From JAKACA01 sp963769255 (lineage in GTDB: Bacteria; Actinomycetota; Acidimicrobiia; Acidimicrobiales; Bog-793), in contig CAVYKV010000001.1 of the NCBI GenBank assembly GCA_963769255.1, positions 744,001 through 808,000 of the forward strand: DNA of 64,000 nucleotides, in the 5' to 3' direction. Under the pieces are notes generated by a model. It was not told the origin of the DNA. It saw nothing but the letters and a program-made list of their open reading frames with translations, and did not search any database. A program made the position numbers and the translations under genes. Numbering within the stretch: the first letter of the stretch is position 1; each line of letters begins with the position of its first letter. Shown piece after piece: positions 1 to 7,496 of this stretch.

Positions 1-19
1 CGCATGCTACGAAGCATCG

Positions 20-457
20 GTGTCTGAGCCCGCCCACGCCACCGACGCGGGTCCGCCGGCCAAGCCGGTCCCGCAGCCGACGCCCGAGACGCTGCCCTTC
101 TGGGAAGGCTGCGCCCGGGGGGAGCTCTGGATCCAGTACTGCGCCCGCTGTGCGGCCCACTACTTCTACCCCCGCCCCGCCTGCCCGGGTTGTGGCGGGA
201 CGGAGACGGTGTCGTGGGCGCGGGCGAGCGGGGCGGCACGGTTGAGCACCTACGTGATCCAGCACGTGGCGGCGCCCGGGTACGAGGCGCCCTTCGTCAT
301 CGCGGTCGTCGAGCTGGAGGAGGGGGTCCGCATGATGACGAATCTCGTCGGCATCGCCGCCGACCCCTCGGTGATCGAGCTCGGCATGCCGCTCGTCGCC
401 GGCTTCGAGGCCCGCGGCGACTACGCCGTGCCGGTCTTCCGGCCGGCGCAGCCATGA
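20..457 (+). CDS. Zn-ribbon/OB-fold protein (DUF35), thiolase partner
   Basis: This is a 145-aa protein with a rubredoxin-like zinc ribbon near residues 40-60, containing the pairs CARC and CPGC, followed by a C-terminal OB-fold (ARLSTYVIQHV and onward). This is the DUF35 architecture. Known DUF35 proteins bind acyl-CoA thiolases or the Ltp2-type aldolases of steroid side-chain breakdown and are encoded beside them. The stop overlaps the ATG of the thiolase-like gene (ATGA), so the two are probably co-translated and form a complex. The start is a GTG at base 20; the gene lies at the window edge, so a longer upstream start cannot be excluded. The substrate is unknown. Confidence 0.8.
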   Translation: MSEPAHATDAGPPAKPVPQPTPETLPFWEGCARGELWIQYCARCAAHYFYPRPACPGCGGTETVSWARASGAARLSTYVIQHVAAPGYEAPFVIAVVELEEGVRMMTNLVGIAADPSVIELGMPLVAGFEARGDYAVPVFRPAQP

Positions 458-1596
458 CGGTCTCCGCCGCCATCGTCGGCGCCGACGAGTCGGACGAGGT
501 CGGGCGCCAACCGGGCATCTCCGCCATCGAGCTCGCCGCCCAGGCGGTGCGCTCCGCCCTTGCCGACTGCGGGCTCGGCCTCGGCGATGTCGACGGGCTC
601 GCCTCGGCCGAGCTGCCGGCCGTGGACCTGGCCGACTATGTGGGCGCCCGCCCCCGCTGGATCGACACGACGAGCGTCGGCGGGTGCTCCTACCTCACCC
701 ACGTACGTCACGCCGCCTCCGCCATCGGTGCCGGCCACTGCCGGACGGTCGTCATCGCCCATGGTGAGTCCGGCCGGTCCTGGGTCGGGCAGACGCCGTG
801 GCGGCAGACCCCGGGCGGCACCGTCGAGCAGTTCGAGCAACCCTTCGGCACGATCGGCCCGCTCTCGACCTTCACGCTGCCGGCCCTCGCCTACATGCAG
901 CGCTACGGGCTCACTCACGAACAGCTCGCCTCCGTGGCGGTGGCGCAGCGGAAGTGGTCGAGCCGCAACCCGCGGGCGCAGCGCCGCGAGCTCGTCACCG
1001 TCGAGGACGTGCTCGCCAGCCGGCTCATCGCCTACCCGTTCCACCTCCTCGAATGCTGCCTCGTGACCGACGGCGGGGGCGCCCTCGTCGTCGTCGCGCC
1101 GGAGCGGGCCGTCGACTTCCCGAAGCCTCCGGTCTACGTGCTCGGGACCGGTGAGGGCTACGAAGCCCCCACGGTGGCCCAGATGCGGGATCTGACGTAC
1201 TCGGCCGCCTTCGAGACCTCGAGCCGGCAGGCCTTCGCCGAGGCCGGCCTCGGTCCCGCCGAGATCGACCACGTCATGGTCTACGACGCCTTTGCCCACC
1301 TGCCGATCTACGGGCTGGAGGCGTTGGGCTTCGTCGGGCGAGGCGAGGCGGGCGCCTTCATCGCCGAAGGCAACACGGAGCCGGGGGGACGGCTGCCGCT
1401 CAACACGAACGGCGGTGGGCTCTCCTACACCCACACCGGCATGTACGGGATGTTCGCCATCCAGGAGGCGGTCCGGCAGCTGCGGGGCGAGGCCGCAGCC
1501 CAGGTCGAGGGCGTCGAGACGAGCTTCGTGCAAGGCGTCGGGGGAGGAACCTTCACAGCAGCGAGCTCGCTCGTGCTCGCCGGCCGAATGAGCTGA
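454..1596 (+). CDS. thiolase-like / Ltp2-type acyl-CoA lyase
   Basis: This is a 380-aa thiolase-fold protein beginning MTVSAAIVGADES. The ATG at 454 overlaps the stop of the DUF35 gene, which fixes the start; the open frame extends further upstream, but that part is antisense-like and unsupported. The N-terminal GGCSYLTHV region and the C-terminal NTNGGGLSYTHTGMYG region correspond to the thiolase catalytic loops. The usual C-terminal GHP motif is altered, as in lipid-transfer-protein thiolases and Ltp2-like retro-aldolases. The DUF35 partner supports that subgroup. It could cleave a beta-hydroxy- or beta-keto-acyl-CoA; the substrate cannot be read from the sequence. Confidence 0.8.
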   Translation: MTVSAAIVGADESDEVGRQPGISAIELAAQAVRSALADCGLGLGDVDGLASAELPAVDLADYVGARPRWIDTTSVGGCSYLTHVRHAASAIGAGHCRTVVIAHGESGRSWVGQTPWRQTPGGTVEQFEQPFGTIGPLSTFTLPALAYMQRYGLTHEQLASVAVAQRKWSSRNPRAQRRELVTVEDVLASRLIAYPFHLLECCLVTDGGGALVVVAPERAVDFPKPPVYVLGTGEGYEAPTVAQMRDLTYSAAFETSSRQAFAEAGLGPAEIDHVMVYDAFAHLPIYGLEALGFVGRGEAGAFIAEGNTEPGGRLPLNTNGGGLSYTHTGMYGMFAIQEAVRQLRGEAAAQVEGVETSFVQGVGGGTFTAASSLVLAGRMS

Positions 1597-1657
1597 GCGA
1601 TCGGCCCAGGGCACATGGCGGCGTCCTGCCGCCTCATCAAGCAAAAGGAGAAACCCG

Positions 1658-2455
1658 ATGCCCGACCCCCACGACCTCGTCGCCGTCGATCTCGACGGCG
1701 CCGTCGCCACCGTCACGATCACGCGTCCCGATCGCATGAACGCCCTCGACATCCACACCCTTCGTGCTCTCGACGCCGCCGTCGGACGCCTGCAGGTCGA
1801 CCCCGCCATCCGGGCCGCCGTGCTGACGGGCACCGGGCGGGCCTTCTCCGCCGGCGCCGACGTGAAGGAATGGGCGGGGGAGGAGGAGCCGGACCCTGTC
1901 GCCGCCAGCGACGACTGGGTCTCGGTCTCGCACCGGCTCGTGTCGAGGCTCTATCGCCTCCCGAAGCCCACCGTGGCAGCCGTGAACGGCGTCGCCGTCG
2001 GGGCGGGCCTCGACCTGGCGCTCGCCTGTGACTTCCGCTTCGCCTCCGCCGCGGCGCGCTTCGGGTCCGTCTACATCCGCATCGGCTTCTGTCCGGACGC
2101 CGGCGCCTCCTTCCTGCTGCCCCGGATCGTCGGCGTCGAAAAGGCGAAGGAGCTGATCTACACGGGCCGCATCATCGACGCCGCCGAGGCGGAGCGCATC
2201 GGTCTCGTCGGCCGGGTGCTGCCACCAGACGACCTCATGGCGGAGGCGTCCGCCTTCGCCCATGAGCTCGCCTCCGGGCCGACGGTTGCCATCGGCCTCG
2301 CCAAGGAGAACATCCAGGACCTCTCGCTCGTCTCGATCGAAGCCGCCCTCAAAGCGGAGGACCGGGCCGGTCGACTCTGTGCCCTCACGGCCGACCACAA
2401 GGAGGGCTTGGCGGCCGTCAACGAGAAGCGCCAGCCGCACTTCGAAGGACGATGA
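1658..2455 (+). CDS. enoyl-CoA hydratase/isomerase family protein
   Basis: This is a 265-aa crotonase-fold protein. The start ATG at 1658 has a good ribosome site (AAAGGAGAAA) about 7 bases upstream. The oxyanion-hole segments are visible as SAGADVKEW (about residues 66-74) and AVGAGLDLALACDFRFAS (about 112-129). Family members hydrate trans-2-enoyl-CoA esters or carry out related isomerisations and hydrolyses. The gene lies 61 bases after the thiolase-like gene and overlaps the next gene by ATGA, so the four genes from base 20 form one operon for acyl-CoA breakdown. Exact specificity is not assignable. Confidence 0.85.
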   Translation: MPDPHDLVAVDLDGAVATVTITRPDRMNALDIHTLRALDAAVGRLQVDPAIRAAVLTGTGRAFSAGADVKEWAGEEEPDPVAASDDWVSVSHRLVSRLYRLPKPTVAAVNGVAVGAGLDLALACDFRFASAAARFGSVYIRIGFCPDAGASFLLPRIVGVEKAKELIYTGRIIDAAEAERIGLVGRVLPPDDLMAEASAFAHELASGPTVAIGLAKENIQDLSLVSIEAALKAEDRAGRLCALTADHKEGLAAVNEKRQPHFEGR

Positions 2456-4677
2456 CCCCGCCGGGCGCCGGCGAGCCCGCCCTGCCCGCCGGCTCGGGCC
2501 GGCCGGTCCTGCCTCGCCCCGCCCAGCTCGACGCCCTCCTCACCCCTCGCCGCGTGGCCGTCGTCGGCGCCTCGGAGCGACCCGGCTGGGGACGCACCAC
2601 CGTCGAGAACCTGCAGGCGATCGGCTTCGACGGAGACATCGTCGCCGTGAACCCCCGCTACGAAGCGGTGGGGGGCCACCCGTGCGTCCCCTCTCTCCGC
2701 CACGTCCCCGACGTCCCCGATGCCGTGGTCTTCGCCATCCCGGCCGCCCTCGTGCCCGACGGTATCGCTGAGGCCGTCGAGGTCGGGGTTCCGGCTGCGG
2801 TCGTCTACGCCAGCGGCTTCGGCGCCGCCGGCGAGGGCGAAGGCGGCGTCCCGGCCGAGGGCAGCCTGCTGCGCCGCCTCCAAGTCCTCTGTGACGGGCA
2901 GATCGCCGTGCTCGGGCCGAACTGCCTCGGGTCGATCAACTACGCGCGTCGGACCGCCCTCTACGGGATCTCGATGCCCGTCGCCCACGCCGGAGCCGAC
3001 GCCGGCGTGGCGCTCGTGGCGCAGAGCGGCAACATGGCTCTTACGCTCGCCATGGCGAACCGAGGCGTGCCCTTCACCCACGTCGTCTCTTGTGGGAACC
3101 AGCTCGACGTGACGGCCGCCGAGCTCATGTCCGCCTTCCTCCGTGATCCCTCCGTGACCGTGCTGGCCGCCATCGTCGAGGGCGTCCCCGACGTGGCGAT
3201 GTTCACGGGCGTGCTGGAGGAGGCGGCGGAGCGGGACGTCCCGGTGATCGTGCTCAAGATCGGGGAGTCGGAGCGGGGCAGGTCGGCCACGGTCGCCCAT
3301 ACCGGGACGATGTCGGGCTCCGGCGCCCTCTACCGGGGGCTCTTCCGCCGCTATGGCGTCATCCAGGTGGAGGATCTCGACGAACTGCTCGCCGCCGCCG
3401 CCCTCATGGCGGCGCCGCGACGTCCCGCCGGCGCCGGGGTGGCCGTCTTCGCCAGCTCCGGTGGGGAGTGTGGGCTCATCTCCGACCTCGCCGAGCCGCT
3501 CGGCCTGCACCTGCCAGACCTGCCCGGCAACGTCGCCGCCTCCCTCGCCGCGATGCTGCCGCCCTACGGCCGCGTCGCCAACCCGCTCGACATCACGGCG
3601 GGCGGCTGGGGCGACGCCGCCCTCTACAGCAAGGTCGTGTCGCTCCTGGCGACCGTCGACGGTGTCTCCACGATCGTCGCCGTGGCCGACGCGCCGACCC
3701 TCGAGAGGCCGGAAGCGGCCGAGGGCTTCTCCGGCATCATCGACGGCCTCGTCGGCGGGGCGCGGTTGCTCGCCCCGCGCGGCGCCGTCGTGGCCCTCCT
3801 CGCCACCGTCGGGGACGTCGCCAGGGCCGTTCCGCCGAGCCTGGCGAGCGGCGGCGTCGTGCCGCTCGTCAGCCTTCGTGCCGGCTTGTCGGCCCTCGCC
3901 AAGGCTGGGCACCGGGCCGCCTGGCAGGCACGTCGCGCCGACGACGCCCGTGTCGCCACGCTGCCGACGGCCGGTGCCGCCACGCTGAAGACCGCCGGTG
4001 AGGCCGTCGCGGCGCTCCTCGCCGCGGAGCCGTCGGGAGCAACGTCGGAGGATCTCGCCAAGACGGTGCTAGCGGCCTACGGCATCGCGACCCCGACTCG
4101 GCGCCTCGTCGCCGACGCTCCATCGGCCGTGGAGGCCGCCGCCGAGATCGGCTACCCAGTCGTGCTCAAGCTGGCGGCGCCCGGTCTCGTGCACAAGACC
4201 GACGTGGGCGGCGTCGCCCTCGGGCTTCGGGAGCCGGCCGACGTGGCGGCCGCCGCCCATCGGCTGCTCGGCCTCCCCGACGCCGTCGCCGGGAGCCGAT
4301 TGCTCGTCGAGCGCCACGTGGCCGGTGGCATCGAGGTGATCGTGGGTGGACGCCGCCACGAGACCTTCGGTCCTGTCGTGATGGTCGGGCTCGGGGGAGT
4401 GATGGCGGAGGCGGTCTCGGACGTCTCGCACCGCCCGGCTCCCGTTTCGTTGGCGGAGGCCTTGGAGATGGCGCGCGAGCTCCGTTTCTCCCGGCTTCTG
4501 GATGGGTTCCGGGGCTCCGCAGGCCTGGACCGGGAGCCGCTGGCGTCGGTGGTCGTGGCCGTCTCGCACCTGTTGGCGAGGTACGGGCGGGTCGCCGAGA
4601 TCGACCTCAATCCGGTCGTCGCCGATGGCGCCGGCGGGGTCGTCGCCCTGGATGCTGTCGTCGTCTTGACGGACTGA
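2452..4677 (+). CDS. acetate--CoA ligase (ADP-forming)-like acyl-CoA synthetase, alpha-beta fusion
   Basis: This is a 741-aa protein with the fused layout of the NDP-forming acyl-CoA synthetases. A CoA-binding Rossmann domain (about residues 30-150, RRVAVVGASERPGWG) is followed by succinyl-CoA-ligase-like domains, and a C-terminal ATP-grasp domain (about 515-740) contains GYPVVLKLAAPGLVHKTDVGG. The likely phosphohistidine lies in ATVAHTGTMSG near residue 285. Family enzymes interconvert acyl-CoA and acid with ATP/ADP. It overlaps the enoyl-CoA hydratase stop (ATGA) and closes the operon, so it may activate the starting acid or recover energy from the CoA product. Confidence 0.85.
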   Translation: MTPPGAGEPALPAGSGRPVLPRPAQLDALLTPRRVAVVGASERPGWGRTTVENLQAIGFDGDIVAVNPRYEAVGGHPCVPSLRHVPDVPDAVVFAIPAALVPDGIAEAVEVGVPAAVVYASGFGAAGEGEGGVPAEGSLLRRLQVLCDGQIAVLGPNCLGSINYARRTALYGISMPVAHAGADAGVALVAQSGNMALTLAMANRGVPFTHVVSCGNQLDVTAAELMSAFLRDPSVTVLAAIVEGVPDVAMFTGVLEEAAERDVPVIVLKIGESERGRSATVAHTGTMSGSGALYRGLFRRYGVIQVEDLDELLAAAALMAAPRRPAGAGVAVFASSGGECGLISDLAEPLGLHLPDLPGNVAASLAAMLPPYGRVANPLDITAGGWGDAALYSKVVSLLATVDGVSTIVAVADAPTLERPEAAEGFSGIIDGLVGGARLLAPRGAVVALLATVGDVARAVPPSLASGGVVPLVSLRAGLSALAKAGHRAAWQARRADDARVATLPTAGAATLKTAGEAVAALLAAEPSGATSEDLAKTVLAAYGIATPTRRLVADAPSAVEAAAEIGYPVVLKLAAPGLVHKTDVGGVALGLREPADVAAAAHRLLGLPDAVAGSRLLVERHVAGGIEVIVGGRRHETFGPVVMVGLGGVMAEAVSDVSHRPAPVSLAEALEMARELRFSRLLDGFRGSAGLDREPLASVVVAVSHLLARYGRVAEIDLNPVVADGAGGVVALDAVVVLTD

Positions 4678-4769
4678 CCGGTGGCCGCCGCGGCGGTTCC
4701 CGCTCGGCCCGGGTTCCTCCACCAGCACCGGTGGGCGCAGGCCGGCACCTTGGTTGCGGGTCGTCGGCT

Positions 4770-5285
4770 TCAGGCGGAGTGGGGGCTCCTGCTCGCCGTG
4801 TGCGACGGGCCGCTCACGCCGGACGACCGCTTGGCGCGGTGTTCGATGAAGCGGAGGATCTCGATGTGCTTCTCGGTGTCGGAGAGCATGAGACGAACGA
4901 GGAGTGCCCACAGTGTCGTCTCCTCCACGTCTTGCAGCTCCTTGAGGAGATGGCGAAGCTGCCGGGCGTCCTCACGCTCGAACTTGAGGAAGCGCTTGGT
5001 CGTCGCCAGCAGCTTGTCCCGGTCCTCGATCTTCCCGAGCCACGGGATGGTCGGCTCCTCTGACGGGTCCAGGAGCGCTCCGACCGACTGGGCCAGCTCG
5101 CTGAACCAGTGGTGGTGCCGTTGCTCGTCCTCGAGGATCAGCCCGATGAGGAAGCCGATGTCACCTGCCCCGGCCGACTGCAGCAGCCCGCGGTAGTCGT
5201 CCTCGAGCTCCGCCTCGGAGTGCACGTGTCCTTCGAGGATCTGCAGGAGCGTGCGCTCCCAGGTGTCGTGGTTGTCGTTGGCCAT
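4770..5285 (-). CDS. ferritin-like/rubrerythrin-like helical protein
   Basis: This is a 171-aa, strongly helical acidic protein beginning MANDNHDTWERTLLQ. It carries spaced Glu/His residues (HSEAELEDDYR, EDEQRHHHWF, LSDTEKHIEI) at about the positions of a ferritin-like four-helix diiron site: ExxxE near the N-terminus, EDEQRHH, and DTEKH near the C-terminus. The ATG at 5285 is chosen because AAAGGAGT lies 6-7 bases upstream. It is transcribed after the PEP-utilising gene, with 107 bases between them. A role in iron handling, oxidative stress or an unknown oxidase step is possible. Confidence 0.6.
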   Translation of the reverse strand: MANDNHDTWERTLLQILEGHVHSEAELEDDYRGLLQSAGAGDIGFLIGLILEDEQRHHHWFSELAQSVGALLDPSEEPTIPWLGKIEDRDKLLATTKRFLKFEREDARQLRHLLKELQDVEETTLWALLVRLMLSDTEKHIEILRFIEHRAKRSSGVSGPSHTASRSPHSA

Positions 5286-5301
5286 GGTGACTCCTTTTGT
5301 G

Positions 5302-5357
5302 TCGTCTTGGTTGGGTCGTCTCGGCTGCGTCGTCTCGGTTGCGTCCTGTCGGCTGGG
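5302..5357. repeat. four imperfect 14-bp tandem repeats
   Basis: Four head-to-tail 14-bp units (TCGTCTTGGTTGGG, TCGTCTCGGCTGCG, TCGTCTCGGTTGCG, TCCTGTCGGCTGGG) fill the leader between the PEP-utilising gene and the ferritin-like gene. On the transcribed strand they lie just upstream of the ribosome site at 5285. They could be a slippage product or a binding or attenuation site. Confidence 0.75.
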
Positions 5358-5392
5358 TCCTGTGGCGCCGGCGATCTCGGGGCCCGAGCGGC

Positions 5393-7255
5393 TCAGGCCG
5401 TCCCGGAGGGGGCGCCGGAGACGGCCGCCGCCCGCTCGAGGATCGTCACGATGCCCGTGTTGCCGTCGACGCGGAGGCGGTCTCCGGTATGGACGACTTG
5501 CGTGCCCACCCCGGAGGCGACGACGGCCGGCAGGCCGTACTCTCGCGAGATGATGGCGGCGTGCGACATGATGCCCCCGCCGTCCGACACGGCAGCGGCG
5601 ATGCGGGCGAAGACGATCGACCAGCTCGGCGCCGTGATGGGGCACACGAGGATCTCACCGTCGACGAGCGAGTCCAGCTCCTCCACGCGTGACACGACCC
5701 GCGCCACGCCTTCGACGACGCCGGGGGAGGCCGCCACGCCCTGGAACGAGTTGGTGTCGGCGCCTTGGCTCTCGGCGTCCAGCCAGCGCTTGACCGTCTC
5801 GGTGTTGATACCCCAGAAGATGACCGAGATGGGGTCGGTGATGACCTCCGGCGGCGTCCCGAGGGCCGAGGGCGGCTTCCAGGTCTCGAGGGCGGCGTAG
5901 ATCTCGCGCCGGCGTTTGACCAACTCCGGCCACGTCTTCTCCCCCCGCGTCGGCGTCTCGAGCGCCCAGCGCGCCTCGGCTTCGTAGAGCAGGGAGTACA
6001 CCTCGTAGCGGTGCAGGAAGAAGATGTCGTCGTCCTCTTCGAGCATGCCCATCGCCACCATGGCCGATCCCAGCTCCCTCACCTTGTTGAAGAAGGTGGT
6101 GTGGTGCCAGTGCTCGACGTAGAAGTTGTGGTTCTCCACGAGCGGGAACACCTGGCGTGAGAGAGCGAGCAGGCTGTCGAAGTGGGCAGCCTCGTCGTCA
6201 TCGAGAAGCTGCCGATAGCCGTCGGCCAGGCGCTCACGTTCCTGCCGCAAGCGGTCGAGCGGCCGTTCCAGGTTCTCCCCACGCTGCACCCGCCGGACAT
6301 AGTCCCGCAGGGCGGAGAAGGGCGGGGTCATGTCGTCGATCCAGGCCCGGTTGGCATGGCAGTACCCGGCCCCCGTGGAGTAGAAGAACCAGGGGTCTTT
6401 GACGGCCTCGAGCTCCTCCAGCCACTGCCTGCCGGCGTCGGACTCGCTCAGCCGCGCGATGACCTCGTCGGGTCCGCCCGTGCCCTCGAAGGCCGAGCTG
6501 ACACCGAGCTCGACGGCGCGTGCGGCGAGCCTGCGCAGCTCCCCGTCGGGGCGGTAGAGGATGACGTCGATGCCCGCCACCATGCGGGCGGCGAGGTCGT
6601 CCGTAATGGCCGGAAACTTCTCTTTGCAGTACTCGACGAACGTGAGGTAGGCGCCATATGCGAGCACGAGAAGCTCGAAATGGTAGTAGGCCACCTCGTG
6701 CATGTTCTCGAGGAGACGGCTGTAGTTGCTGAGGAGGTCAAATGCCGTCGTGGTACCGCGGTGAATCAAGACGGTATCCAGGGGTTCTACGTCGGCGAGC
6801 GGCTGGAACGACATCGCCCTCAATCTCTCAATGGCATCGGTGACCTTTGCGACCCAATTGTCGTAGATCTCGTCCCAGTTCTCGAAGTAATGGCCTGCCC
6901 TCTCCAGGAAGATCGGCTCCCGGCGGGCGGTCTCGGCGGCATCCTCGATCGAGTTGGGGCTCACGTAGAGATAGCCGTTGACGAGCCGGTGCTCGATGCC
7001 GAGCGCCGTGGGAATCTGCCAGACGCGTGTTGTGTACTGGTTGAGGGAGACGAGCCAGCTCTCCGGCATCATGAGGTCGAATGGGTAGACGGGTTCGGGG
7101 TTGTGCATCCCGTCGAAGAACCAGAGCTTGCCCTCGTCGCGCTCCCGTGCCTCCTCGCCGAACAACAGGTACGACGGGTACATCGACTCCCAGCCCTCAG
7201 CTCCGGGCGGGGCTTCGATTTCGTACGGGTTGGTGAACGATGGCCGTTCCGCCAC
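5393..7255 (-). CDS. PEP-utilising (phosphohistidine swivel) protein, phenylphosphate-synthase/PEP-synthase type
   Basis: This is a 620-aa protein. The GTG at 7255 has AGGAGG 5 bases upstream and begins the conserved-looking VAERPSFTNPYEIEAPPG; the longer open frame upstream has no such support. The C-terminus holds the swivelling phosphohistidine domain GGGIMSHAAIISREYG, with the likely phospho-His near residue 566. The N-terminal part (FFDGMHNPEPVYPFD) resembles the large subunit of phenylphosphate synthase and other PEP-utilising proteins. It lacks an ATP-grasp domain, which is encoded separately at 16313-17416. Together the two would transfer phosphate from ATP via His to a substrate, possibly a hydroxypyridine. 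A homologous pair is reported in a 3-hydroxypyridine gene cluster. Confidence 0.75.
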   Translation of the reverse strand: MAERPSFTNPYEIEAPPGAEGWESMYPSYLLFGEEARERDEGKLWFFDGMHNPEPVYPFDLMMPESWLVSLNQYTTRVWQIPTALGIEHRLVNGYLYVSPNSIEDAAETARREPIFLERAGHYFENWDEIYDNWVAKVTDAIERLRAMSFQPLADVEPLDTVLIHRGTTTAFDLLSNYSRLLENMHEVAYYHFELLVLAYGAYLTFVEYCKEKFPAITDDLAARMVAGIDVILYRPDGELRRLAARAVELGVSSAFEGTGGPDEVIARLSESDAGRQWLEELEAVKDPWFFYSTGAGYCHANRAWIDDMTPPFSALRDYVRRVQRGENLERPLDRLRQERERLADGYRQLLDDDEAAHFDSLLALSRQVFPLVENHNFYVEHWHHTTFFNKVRELGSAMVAMGMLEEDDDIFFLHRYEVYSLLYEAEARWALETPTRGEKTWPELVKRRREIYAALETWKPPSALGTPPEVITDPISVIFWGINTETVKRWLDAESQGADTNSFQGVAASPGVVEGVARVVSRVEELDSLVDGEILVCPITAPSWSIVFARIAAAVSDGGGIMSHAAIISREYGLPAVVASGVGTQVVHTGDRLRVDGNTGIVTILERAAAVSGAPSGTA

Positions 7256-7496
7256 ATGTGCCTCCTGGCGTCGTGCCGTCACAGGTAGATCCGGACACCC
7301 AGACAGAGCCCGAAGCGTTGACGGCGGAAGACGTGATAATACCCTGGACGCCCCGCGGCGGGCAAACGACACGAGCCGGACATGACCTCGGACCCTTGGG
7401 CACGATTGAGCCGAGGTTAGGTACCTTCCTGATAGGCTCTTGATCGCCCACATTCGGAACGACAGCAACGAGAGCTCAGTGGAGGAGCGAAGCGCG

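Noticed and set aside
7318..7340. Promoter-like TTGACG and GATAAT upstream of the Mo-subunit gene
   Set aside because: The spacing of 11 bases is too short for a sigma-70 type promoter.
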